This document shows positions 1 to 7,829 of a stretch of 10,099 nt of DNA, in pieces. Numbering within the stretch: position 1 is the stretch's first letter; each line of letters begins with the position of its first letter. The stretch is from Rikenella microfusus (GTDB lineage Bacteria; Bacteroidota; Bacteroidia; Bacteroidales; SZUA-534), in NCBI GenBank assembly GCA_020719105.1, contig DYQV01000070.1:1-10099 (forward strand), in the 5' to 3' direction. The notes under the pieces were generated by a model. It did no database searches, was not told the origin of the DNA, and saw nothing but the letters and a program-made list of their open reading frames with translations. A program made the translations under genes and the position numbers.

Positions 1-371
1 TTGTGTGCTCCGAAATTTCAATTTGGGACGTTGCCCTCACTGCTGAGCAAGCTGCGGAATTAGGAGATCCAAGTACCGTAGGGATAACAGAACCCTCAAA
101 AAACAACCAAGTGAGCGATTTGAGCCAAAACTTCCCCAATCCATTTTCTGGTAGAACCACCTTTAATTATCAGGTAAAAGAAGCTGGAAATGTATCTTTT
201 CGGGTTTATAATGCTATTGGACAATTGGTAAAGGAAATTGATCATGGAAGCCGCATTGCAGGTGAATATAAATTGGAATTAAATGCCGATGCACTGAAAG
301 ATGGAATTTATTATGTGCAAATGAGTAACAACAATAGGATAAGTAACGTGAAAATTACTATTTCAAAATAA
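1..371 (+). CDS. C-terminal end of a secreted LamG-type protein with T9SS type A sorting domain (5' partial)
   Basis: The gene enters from upstream of the window; its first complete codon is at 3 (GTG, read as internal Val) and it stops at TAA 369-371, leaving about 122 residues. Residues 2-24 (CSEISIWDVALTAEQAAELG) match the last strand of a LamG/concanavalin A-like domain and closely resemble residues 204-223 of the next gene product. A short linker follows, then from about residue 38 a type A T9SS C-terminal domain: QNFPNPF at 42-48, a VSFRVYNAIGQLV strand, and the closing GIYYVQM and VKITISK strands. That family is known to direct Sec-exported proteins through the type IX system to the cell surface or medium, with the tail usually removed. 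The catalytic part, if any, lies outside the window, so the function is unknown. By analogy with the neighbour it could be another enzyme carrying a LamG domain. The tail call is secure. Confidence 0.88.
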   Translation, partial: VCSEISIWDVALTAEQAAELGDPSTVGITEPSKNNQVSDLSQNFPNPFSGRTTFNYQVKEAGNVSFRVYNAIGQLVKEIDHGSRIAGEYKLELNADALKDGIYYVQMSNNNRISNVKITISK

Positions 372-443
372 CAAATGTTATTATAATTTACTAATACATA
401 AAACATCTGCAAAAAGCACAATGACTTCAGAATTGATGTAATG

Positions 444-482
444 CAAATCACCAGTCAGATAAAAATCTGATCTGGTGATTTG
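444..482 (+). terminator. Hairpin terminator after the LamG/T9SS gene
   Basis: Bases 444-454 pair with 472-482 and 455-460 pair with 465-470, around an AAAA loop at 461-464 with a single bulged T at 471. This gives about 17 base pairs. The 3' side runs into a T-rich stretch (TTTGTTTGTATTT). It sits about 70 bases after the stop codon at 371 and before the next gene, so an intrinsic terminator for the upstream gene is the simplest reading. The T tract is interrupted by G, so termination may be partial. Confidence 0.7.
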
Positions 483-510
483 TTTGTATTTCCCTAAACC
501 TTTAGTTTTA
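479..510 (+). promoter_or_regulatory. Candidate Bacteroidetes-type promoter for the phosphoesterase / alpha-galactosidase genes
   Basis: TTTG at 479-482 and TAGTTTTA at 503-510 are 20 bases apart, resembling the Bacteroidetes -33 TTTG and -7 TAnnTTTG boxes (last base A instead of G). A start near 517 would leave a leader of about 35 bases before the ATG at 552. The -33 box overlaps the foot of the terminator hairpin, and in AT-rich DNA such matches arise by chance, so this is only a candidate. Confidence 0.28.
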
Positions 511-551
511 ATCAATAATAATATCCTAATCTTCAATCAATAAACAATTCT

Positions 552-3068
552 ATGAGTTTAAATAAAATTGTCATCCTTCTTATTATCATTCAATCTATAA
601 ACAATGCTCAAGCTGCCATTCCTGAGAGAGTTGGGTGGTGGAAATTTGATAATGCCTCAAATTTAACTATTGCTGAAAATGGTTATGGTCAGAATCTTAC
701 GTTGGTAGGTTCAAATTCAGCAGTTGCCGGGCCGGAATCAGGTAATGGGGCCACCCAAATTGGTGTAGGCAGTTATTACAAAATGAATCATTTAATTTCG
801 CCCAATGGGGGTGGAACAAAAGTAAATGAATATACACTACAATATGACTTTAAAGTAACTGGAAACAATACTTGGCATAGCTTTTTCCAAACCTCTTTAA
901 CAAATGCTGACGATGGTGACTTTTTTATAAATCCCACAGGCAACATTGGGGTAGGTGATGTCGGATATAGCGGGTATTCCGTTATTCCAAATGAATGGTA
1001 CCGGTTACTCGTATCGGTAAAAAATGGGAAAAATTTTACCTGCTACCTCGATGGCCAACTTCTCCTAATGGGAACTATACAAAGCATTGACGGTAGATTT
1101 TCATTGGCTGATATGCTATTGATTTTTGCGGATGAAAACGGAGAGGACGCCTCTATTAATTGTGCCGAACTCGCTATATGGAATCAGGCGCTTAGTGCAG
1201 CTCAGGCAAATGAATTGGGCGGATTTGGGCATGTTTTCAGTTCCGTTTTAATGACAAAAGTTCCCTACCTTCAAGGTCAGGGACAAACAACCATGAATGT
1301 GTGTTGGCATGATACTGCCCAAACGGGCACAACCGTAGAATATGGATTCGATTCCCTGCTTTTAAACCTTGCAACACAAGGCAGCAACGAATTAATAAGC
1401 TACCCCTACCGTTGGCATTCCGCTAAACTTACCGGGTTATTGGCCAATACCCGATATTTTTATAGAGTAGCCAGTGGTGGTGGAAAATCGGAAATATATT
1501 CTTTTAAAACCTTGCCCGATTCAACGTATTCGGGTAAATTAAGGTTTGTGCTGTTAAGCGATACCCATTCTTCTGATAGTACTGCGGTAGGTAAAGTACT
1601 TCGGGCTTCAAGAGCTAAAATTACCGAACTTTATGGCCCCGATATTGAAAACCATTTGAATGGAATATTCCATTCCGGCGATGTTGTGGTAAGTGGCAAT
1701 GTGCCTGAACAATACACCACTCAGTATTTCAAGCCAATGGCTGCATTATCATCAAATATACCCACCATGGTTGTGGCAGGCAATCATGAAGTTGAGAGTC
1801 CCTATTTTTATCAATATTTGAAACTCGACGATCAATCAGTATTTCCTACAAATGCGGAATTGAACGAAAAAATATGGGATTTAAAAATAGGGAATAGCCT
1901 ATTTATAGGATTGAACACCAACATTACAACCCAATTTGGTACCATTATGGCCAATTGGCTCGATACAAAATTGAATGAAGTTGAAAATGATGCTACCATT
2001 GATTTTGTTTTCATTTTTCTCCACCATTCACCCATTTCGGAGCTTTGGGGCGAAACCAATACTTGGGAAGGTTCGATATATGTAACGAATGTACTATACC
2101 CCATATTAAAGAAATACACAAAAGTTCAACAGATAAATACGGGCCATACCCATGGATTTGAAAGGGGAACTATTCTATCAAATAAACCCAATGGTGATTT
2201 TAGAACCATTTGTGGGGGTGGCAGTGGCGGCGCTTTAGATACTTGGGGCTCCTATATTAATAATGATTACGAAGATATTCATATTGCATTGGATCATTAC
2301 TGTTTCCAAATCCTTGAAATTGACCTTGCCGACCATTCCTACAAAAATACCATGTATAGTTTAGGAAACGAAAAAAAACCAAGAAACTCTGAAGCACTTG
2401 ATACCTGGTACAAAAAGACCAATCAAAACGGGCCTGAAACCCCTGTAGCGGATAACGTGGTAATTACTGATGAAAATGTACAATTTAATTCATCGCAATT
2501 TTCCGGAGTTGATTCCCTTATGAGCGTCCGGTTGCAAGTATTTGATAGCATTGACCCTTCTTCCATAGTGATTGATACCATTATCCATTGGAAAAACATT
2601 TATGGTGTGGACAATAAATATAATCCAATTGACAAAAATGCCGGAATAAATTTATACCAGGTAAAAGTAAAATCATCCCTGTTTGAGGCAAATAAAACTT
2701 ATCTCTACAATGTTCGGTACCGCGACCATAATTTGAGGTGGAGTAATTGGTCGGACAAAATTTTTTTTAAGATTGTAGGGACTGGAATTGGCTCTGATTA
2801 CATTGAAGAAGGCTATTTAAAACAAAACTTCCCCAATCCATTTCAGAACACAACCCGCATAGAATATCATGTTCCCGTAAAGAGTGAGGTAACTTTCCGG
2901 TTTTTAAACGCACAAAACCAGCTTGTTGCTTTGTCAAACGAAGGAATTAAAGAACAAGGTACCCATTCATTCCTGTATAATGGAGAAAACCTTGATGCTG
3001 GAATTTACTATTACCAGTTAATTTCACAAAAAACCATCATCACCAAAGAAATGGTAAAAATCAATTAA
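552..3068 (+). CDS. Secreted multidomain metallophosphoesterase (LamG + PAP-like N domain + calcineurin-like phosphatase + FN3-like + T9SS tail)
   Basis: Predicted exported phosphoesterase of 838 residues. A signal peptide spans about residues 1-21 (ends NAQA). A LamG/concanavalin-like domain follows at about 24-225 (VGWWKFD at 27-33), then a fibronectin-like domain typical of purple acid phosphatases at about 230-321 (TTVEYG, LTGLLANTRYFYRV). The metallophosphoesterase domain spans about 330-600, with metal-binding motifs SDTH (D337, H339), GD (G376-D377), GNHE (410-413), HH (491-492) and GHTH (531-534) followed by GFERG. An FN3-like module lies at about 635-742, and a type A T9SS tail with QNFPNPF (758-764) at about 755-838. 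The Tyr that follows motif II in true purple acid phosphatases (GDxxY) is Val380 here, and motif I is DxH, so it is unlikely to be a genuine purple enzyme. Substrate is unknown; the LamG domain suggests glycan binding. The stop overlaps the ATG of the alpha-galactosidase gene, implying co-transcription. Start chosen because it opens directly into the signal peptide. Confidence 0.88.
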   Translation: MSLNKIVILLIIIQSINNAQAAIPERVGWWKFDNASNLTIAENGYGQNLTLVGSNSAVAGPESGNGATQIGVGSYYKMNHLISPNGGGTKVNEYTLQYDFKVTGNNTWHSFFQTSLTNADDGDFFINPTGNIGVGDVGYSGYSVIPNEWYRLLVSVKNGKNFTCYLDGQLLLMGTIQSIDGRFSLADMLLIFADENGEDASINCAELAIWNQALSAAQANELGGFGHVFSSVLMTKVPYLQGQGQTTMNVCWHDTAQTGTTVEYGFDSLLLNLATQGSNELISYPYRWHSAKLTGLLANTRYFYRVASGGGKSEIYSFKTLPDSTYSGKLRFVLLSDTHSSDSTAVGKVLRASRAKITELYGPDIENHLNGIFHSGDVVVSGNVPEQYTTQYFKPMAALSSNIPTMVVAGNHEVESPYFYQYLKLDDQSVFPTNAELNEKIWDLKIGNSLFIGLNTNITTQFGTIMANWLDTKLNEVENDATIDFVFIFLHHSPISELWGETNTWEGSIYVTNVLYPILKKYTKVQQINTGHTHGFERGTILSNKPNGDFRTICGGGSGGALDTWGSYINNDYEDIHIALDHYCFQILEIDLADHSYKNTMYSLGNEKKPRNSEALDTWYKKTNQNGPETPVADNVVITDENVQFNSSQFSGVDSLMSVRLQVFDSIDPSSIVIDTIIHWKNIYGVDNKYNPIDKNAGINLYQVKVKSSLFEANKTYLYNVRYRDHNLRWSNWSDKIFFKIVGTGIGSDYIEEGYLKQNFPNPFQNTTRIEYHVPVKSEVTFRFLNAQNQLVALSNEGIKEQGTHSFLYNGENLDAGIYYYQLISQKTIITKEMVKIN

Positions 3069-5572
3069 TGACCAAAAAAAACATAAATTTGAGAAACATA
3101 AATTTTTTGGGTATGAAAACACAAAACATTCTGCATAAAAAAGCTGGTCCGGTATTGGTCATAATTCTCATTTTATTGTTTACAGATTTTGGAATATCGA
3201 ATGCCCAAAAAAACACTTCCATTCAAAACCCTTTTTTTAAGGTAACTGGCGATAAATCAAAGGGTACCATTCAAGTGGAACGGGCAAATAAAACTTTGCT
3301 GGTAACAGGGGCCACTTGGGATATTCATTTGGAATCAGAAAATAAGGTACCATCATCAAAATTCAATAATTTTAAAATTAGTACTTCTAAGGTTACCAAT
3401 GAATTGGGTAAAGGACAAAAAATGATAATAACTTTTCGCTATGAAGAAACCCTATTATTGGTTCAATGGGAAATAACCATTTTTGATGCACATCCAGCCA
3501 TTACCTTCGAGGCAACATGCACCAATCAAAGTGGGAAAAATATAGTCCTCAAAAGTTTGGAACCCCTTTCGGTAATTGGGCAAGATAACGGGACTTTTAC
3601 TTGGCCCGATGCACAAAAATGCCTTACCAACGGAGCTATGTATTACGATGCCGGAATGATACATACCTTTGGCAAACCCTATAAAAAGCCGGAACCTTAT
3701 GGCGAAACCAAGGGTGGAGTTATGCTCAACGAACTTTATAAAAATACCAATCAAACCGTTCAAAGTTGGTGGAATATTGGAATATTCAGTGGGTATGAAC
3801 AGGAAGGGATTTCACTGGGTTATATTGAAAACAAAAAGGGATTGGGAAGAATTCAGTTATTGAAAAAATCAGAAGATAATTTTTCATTGGTGGCTGAATC
3901 GGTTTACAATCCGGGAATGGAGATGAAACCCGGCCAAACCATCAGTTCGGACCGGTTTATGATTAACATTGCAAACGATCCGTATCTAGCTTTGGAAGAT
4001 TATGCCAATGCTATGGCAAAAGTAGGTAACGCCAACATTGGCGAAGTTGTAAATGGTTGGTGCAATTGGTTTTATACCCTTGACCATTTTACTGAAGAAG
4101 AAATTTTAAAAAATGCTGAATTTGCAGCAACCCATTTGAAACCTTATGGATTGGAATACATCCAGATTGATGAAGGATTCCAAACCTGGCATGGTGAATG
4201 GGAGGGCAACAACCGGTTCCCTCATGGATTGAAATATTTAGCCGACCAGATAAAACTGATGGGTTTAAAGCCGGGTATCTGGATTGCCCCGTTTGTTGTT
4301 TCCGATACCACCGCTATTTTCAAGAATCATCCGGATTGGTTTTTAAAAAACACGGACGGCACCTTAAAAAGGATTGGGCCTTGGCCGAATGAAAGTACTG
4401 ATTGGTTCCAAAACGAATTACCTAAAAGGTATTGCCTTGATATTACACATCCCGATGCCGAAAAGTGGTTCACCGATTTGATGGATACCATCGCCAATAG
4501 CTGGGGATTTGAGATGATTAAAATTGATTTTGTGGCTTGGACTGTTTTTTCGGCCCACCACTTCTACGATGTTTCTGCCACACCGGCTCAGGTATATGCC
4601 AAAGCATTAGCAATTATACGAAAAATGGCAGGAGATGAATGTCATTTATTGGAATGTGGTCCCGGAAATGTTTCCATAGGTTCCATCAACAGCATGCGCA
4701 TTGAATACGACCAAAATTACGGCTACTTTAATGAGGTATGGAAACAATATTTCCTTGGGACTTCATGTAGTGCCGGAGCTGCCGGGAAACGCTATTTTTA
4801 CCACAACCGTACCTGGACCAACGATGCCGACCATGTTTGCATTGATTTACTTTCCGACCAACAAGCCCAGGCAGTAGCTTCTATAATTTCACTTAGTGGG
4901 GGAAACCTAATGTCGGGCGACCGATTGACCTATCTGAATGACAACAAATTGGCGATTCTTAAGAAAGTGTTTCCTGCCACAGGTATCAATACCAGACCTG
5001 TTGATTTATTCGATACCGATCCGCAGACCGTTTTTGCAGCATCTGTAAACAAAAGTTTTGACCAATGGACTGTGGCAGGATTTTTCAATCCCGACTTATT
5101 ACAATCAGTCCTCAAGAAATATCCCATGAGCCGGTTATGGCTCAAACCCGGAACTACTTATTTGGTTTATGATTTCTGGAACGAACGGTTTCTTGGCGAA
5201 ATAAAAGATTCCATTACGTTGAACATCGATCCGGGAAGCGTTAAATTAGTTAGCATCCATGAAAAAAAGGGAATTCCACAGTTTTTATCTACCTCGCGAC
5301 ATGCTATGCAAGGAGCCATTGAAATTGAGGAAATTAATTTCGACTCCACCAAAAATACTTTATCAGGTATATCGATAGGTCCGGAAGGCAGTTCGCATGA
5401 TATGATCATTTATTTGCCTAGCAATTATTATTGGATGCCCTCTCAAACAAAATTATACGACACCTTTACTAACTACTCGGTGAAAATGGTTGATCAGGGC
5501 ATTCTAAGAGTGCGGTTGGAATTTGTTGAAAACACTCAAATTTCATGGAGCATTGATGTAAAAAAACAATAA
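3068..5572 (+). CDS. Exported GH36-type alpha-galactosidase
   Basis: Predicted glycoside hydrolase (clan GH-D) releasing alpha-linked galactose from oligo- or polysaccharide. The 834 residues begin with a hydrophobic export segment ending about residue 47 (GISNAQ), then a beta-sandwich at about 50-310, a TIM barrel at about 325-640 and C-terminal beta domains. Barrel motifs: GWCNWFY (330-336), IQIDEGFQ (365-372), GIWIAPFV (403-410), IKIDF with likely nucleophile Asp487, and ECGPG (529-533) leading to MRIEYDQ, where Arg544 and Asp548 fit the substrate-binding Arg and acid/base. LSGGNLMSGDRL (609-620) is also typical. Roles are assigned by family analogy. The ATG overlaps the preceding stop (TAATG), suggesting translational coupling. 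An in-frame ATG at 3113 (residue 16) would give a more usual signal peptide of about 31 residues and is a real alternative start. There is no T9SS tail and no lipobox Cys, so the product is probably periplasmic. Alpha-N-acetylgalactosaminidase or raffinose-synthase-like activity cannot be excluded. Confidence 0.87.
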   Translation: MTKKNINLRNINFLGMKTQNILHKKAGPVLVIILILLFTDFGISNAQKNTSIQNPFFKVTGDKSKGTIQVERANKTLLVTGATWDIHLESENKVPSSKFNNFKISTSKVTNELGKGQKMIITFRYEETLLLVQWEITIFDAHPAITFEATCTNQSGKNIVLKSLEPLSVIGQDNGTFTWPDAQKCLTNGAMYYDAGMIHTFGKPYKKPEPYGETKGGVMLNELYKNTNQTVQSWWNIGIFSGYEQEGISLGYIENKKGLGRIQLLKKSEDNFSLVAESVYNPGMEMKPGQTISSDRFMINIANDPYLALEDYANAMAKVGNANIGEVVNGWCNWFYTLDHFTEEEILKNAEFAATHLKPYGLEYIQIDEGFQTWHGEWEGNNRFPHGLKYLADQIKLMGLKPGIWIAPFVVSDTTAIFKNHPDWFLKNTDGTLKRIGPWPNESTDWFQNELPKRYCLDITHPDAEKWFTDLMDTIANSWGFEMIKIDFVAWTVFSAHHFYDVSATPAQVYAKALAIIRKMAGDECHLLECGPGNVSIGSINSMRIEYDQNYGYFNEVWKQYFLGTSCSAGAAGKRYFYHNRTWTNDADHVCIDLLSDQQAQAVASIISLSGGNLMSGDRLTYLNDNKLAILKKVFPATGINTRPVDLFDTDPQTVFAASVNKSFDQWTVAGFFNPDLLQSVLKKYPMSRLWLKPGTTYLVYDFWNERFLGEIKDSITLNIDPGSVKLVSIHEKKGIPQFLSTSRHAMQGAIEIEEINFDSTKNTLSGISIGPEGSSHDMIIYLPSNYYWMPSQTKLYDTFTNYSVKMVDQGILRVRLEFVENTQISWSIDVKKQ

Positions 5573-5657
5573 TTCAAAAAACACCATACTCAAAAATCAA
5601 AAATGAATCAAAACTCAAAATATGGAAAAAGTTAAACTACTAATTAAAATAATCCTG

Positions 5658-7640
5658 ATGAAAAAACAGTTCCTTTTTCTGTTGGTGCTAATCAGCTTCA
5701 GCATTATATTGCATGCTCAAGTAGTTATGCCGGGTATATTTACCGACCACATGGTATTACAGCGAAATACCTTAATACCGGTCTGGGGTTGGGCACAACC
5801 CAATGAAAAAGTTGAAATCCTTTTCCACAACCAAGTTAAAAAAACCAAAGCCAATAAAAGTGGGTTTTGGTCGGTAAAATTAGATGCTGAGCAAGCAGGA
5901 GGGCCTTATCAATTAACTATTAAAGCCAAGAGTACCATTCAAATTAACGATGTGCTGGTTGGCGAAGTATGGCTTTGCAGTGGACAATCGAACATGGAAT
6001 TTCCGGTGGGCAATATGGGTGGCTGGCAAGGGGGAGTGCAAAATTATCTGTCAGAAACGGCTGCATCAAATAATTACCCTTTAATAAGGCAAATAAAAAT
6101 CAAGCACCAGATTAGTTCAACGCCACAATCCGATTTTAAGACCAACGGATGGAAAGTCTGCGATTCAACCACAGTAGGAGAATTTACCGCAGTAGGTTAT
6201 TTTTTCGCAAAGAATATTTATGACAGCCTAAAAATACCCATTGGATTAATCAATGACTCCTGGGGTGGTACCAACATTGAAACCTGGATAAGCCGCAAAG
6301 GTTTTGAAAGCAGCGATGAGTTTAAAGAAATGATTGCCGGAATGCCAAAAATTGATTTGGACTCGCTTACTCAATTAAATGTAAAAGGGAATATTTTAAA
6401 AGTTGAAGCATTACAAGGCTCAAAACTAAAGGATTTAAACCCAGAACTATTTAAAGAGGAATTGTTTGACGACTCCAATTGGCCGGAAATGAATGCACCC
6501 CAATTATGGGAGCAGCAAAGCCTTGGTGATATTGATGGAGTTGTCTGGCTACGTAAAACCATTACTCTTTCATCTGCAGATATTACAGCAGAAGCTACAT
6601 TAGAACTGGCCACCATTGATGACGAAGATATTACTTATGTGAATGGAACAAAGGTTGGTGCTACCAATCAGTACGATGCCTACCGGCGCTATACAATCCC
6701 TAATAGAACTTTAAAAGAGGGCAAAAATGTTATTTCCATACGAATTACCGATACGGGTGGTGGTGGCGGAATATATGGGAATTACGAAGATATGAAGATT
6801 ACTTATTCAGAAAAAAAAATCTCATTAGCCGGCAACTGGAAGTTTCAGGTAGAATCAATTGTACAATCAACCAATGAGAATGCTTTTCCATCGCTTTGTT
6901 ACAATGCCATGATACAACCCCTTATCCCCTATGCATTCCAAGGAGTTTTGTGGTATCAAGGGGAATCAAATTCTGGTCGTTCTTTCCAATACAGAAAGGC
7001 ATTTCCGTTACTTATCAATGATTGGCGTCAAAAGTGGAATAACCCGAATATGCCCTTTTATTTTGTGCAACTGGCTACGTTCAATTCCTCGGGCAACAGC
7101 AACGAAGGTTGTGGCTGGGCAGAGTTAAGGGAGGCTCAAACCCTGACTTTATCGTTACCAAATACCGGTATGTGTGTTACAACAGATATTGGCAATCCAA
7201 ACGATGTGCATCCAGCTAATAAACAGGATGTAGGAAAACGATTGGCCACCATGGCTTTAAACGATGTATATAATAAAAAAATGGTGTACAAAGGACCCTC
7301 CTTCCAATCAATGGAAATTAAAGGAAATCAAGCGATTGTTACATTCAAGGATTTGGGAAGTGGCTTAACAACTCCCGACAAATATGGCTATGTAAAAGGA
7401 TTTGAAGTGGCAGGAAACGACAGCGTGTTCTATTTCGCCAAAGCTTTCATTGAAAGAAATAAGGTTATCCTTTCCAATGATATGGTAAAATCGCCGGTTG
7501 CTGTGCGTTTCAGTTGGATGGCCGATGCATCGGAAAGCAATTTATTCAACAAAGAAGGATTCCCCGTTGTCCCTTTCAGGACAGACGACTGGAAGACGGT
7601 TACCAAAGATGTAAAGTATTCCATTGAAATACTTAAATAG
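5658..7640 (+). CDS. Exported SASA-family sialate/carbohydrate O-acetylesterase with inserted jelly-roll domain
   Basis: Predicted SGNH-type esterase removing O-acetyl groups from sugars. The family is named for sialate 9-O-acetylesterase but also includes plant-polysaccharide acetylesterases. From the ATG at 5658 it has 660 residues, opening with a clean signal peptide (MKKQFLFLLVLISFSIILHA, then Q). An in-frame ATG at 5622 would add 12 residues; I prefer the later start on signal-peptide grounds. An N-terminal beta domain follows (GIFTDHMVLQRN, PVWGWA). The catalytic domain carries GQSNME (109-114, nucleophile Ser111), SWGGTNIETW (201-210), LWYQGESN (431-438) and NDVHP (515-519) with catalytic Asp516 and His518. 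Between about 256 and 385 lies an insertion resembling a beta-galactosidase/GH2-type jelly roll (VVWLRKTITL, DDEDITYVNG, ISIRITDTGGGGG). It lies 85 bases (49 from the early ATG) after the alpha-galactosidase stop, so is probably co-transcribed. No T9SS tail is present; likely periplasmic. Confidence 0.87.
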   Translation: MKKQFLFLLVLISFSIILHAQVVMPGIFTDHMVLQRNTLIPVWGWAQPNEKVEILFHNQVKKTKANKSGFWSVKLDAEQAGGPYQLTIKAKSTIQINDVLVGEVWLCSGQSNMEFPVGNMGGWQGGVQNYLSETAASNNYPLIRQIKIKHQISSTPQSDFKTNGWKVCDSTTVGEFTAVGYFFAKNIYDSLKIPIGLINDSWGGTNIETWISRKGFESSDEFKEMIAGMPKIDLDSLTQLNVKGNILKVEALQGSKLKDLNPELFKEELFDDSNWPEMNAPQLWEQQSLGDIDGVVWLRKTITLSSADITAEATLELATIDDEDITYVNGTKVGATNQYDAYRRYTIPNRTLKEGKNVISIRITDTGGGGGIYGNYEDMKITYSEKKISLAGNWKFQVESIVQSTNENAFPSLCYNAMIQPLIPYAFQGVLWYQGESNSGRSFQYRKAFPLLINDWRQKWNNPNMPFYFVQLATFNSSGNSNEGCGWAELREAQTLTLSLPNTGMCVTTDIGNPNDVHPANKQDVGKRLATMALNDVYNKKMVYKGPSFQSMEIKGNQAIVTFKDLGSGLTTPDKYGYVKGFEVAGNDSVFYFAKAFIERNKVILSNDMVKSPVAVRFSWMADASESNLFNKEGFPVVPFRTDDWKTVTKDVKYSIEILK

Positions 7641-7669
7641 TGCTTATAAATAACAAAAAAATTAAAAAA

Positions 7670-7740
7670 CAAAACTCAATTTGATTAGTCATCTCTTTTT
7701 AATAATTAGGCTTTTAACAATGTTCAATTTTTGAGTTTTG
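7670..7740 (+). repeat. Intergenic inverted repeat, possible weak terminator
   Basis: The ten bases CAAAACTCAA at 7670-7679 are exactly complementary to TTGAGTTTTG at 7731-7740, separated by 51 bases. A T-rich run (CCTTTTTTTT) follows at 7743-7752. It lies 30 bases after the esterase stop, so it could close that transcript, but the long loop and AT-rich stem make a classical terminator uncertain. No open frame of interest lies in this 189-base gap. Confidence 0.35.
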
Positions 7741-7767
7741 GTCCTTTTTTTTGAGAATTGATTTTTG
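7737..7767 (+). promoter_or_regulatory. Candidate Bacteroidetes-type promoter for the second phosphoesterase gene
   Basis: TTTG at 7737-7740 is followed after 19 bases by GATTTTTG at 7760-7767, which matches the -7 consensus TAnnTTTG except for its first base. The leader to the ATG at 7830 would be about 55 bases. The 189-base gap, the largest between consecutive plus-strand genes here, makes an independent promoter plausible. The surrounding T-rich sequence raises the chance of a random match. Confidence 0.28.
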
Positions 7768-7829
7768 AAGTTTTCTAAGATGGACTGAATGGATTACCCT
7801 TTATTAATTAACAATTTAATTATGATACT

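Noticed and set aside
1832..2119. Minus-strand open frame of 95 codons inside the first phosphoesterase gene
   Set aside because: It lies wholly opposite the catalytic domain coding sequence, which has intact family motifs; composition is that of an antisense shadow and it has no recognisable domain.
552..3068. Calling the first phosphoesterase a true purple acid phosphatase
   Set aside because: The motif II Tyr that gives those enzymes their metal centre is Val380, and motif I is DxH rather than DxG; only the N-terminal domain and the GHxHxxER end are PAP-like.
3455..3763. Minus-strand open frame of 102 codons inside the alpha-galactosidase gene
   Set aside because: Antisense to the conserved beta-sandwich coding region, no recognisable motif and no separate regulatory signals.
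6371..6616. Minus-strand open frame of 81 codons inside the esterase gene
   Set aside because: Antisense to the jelly-roll insertion; no motif or start context supports it.
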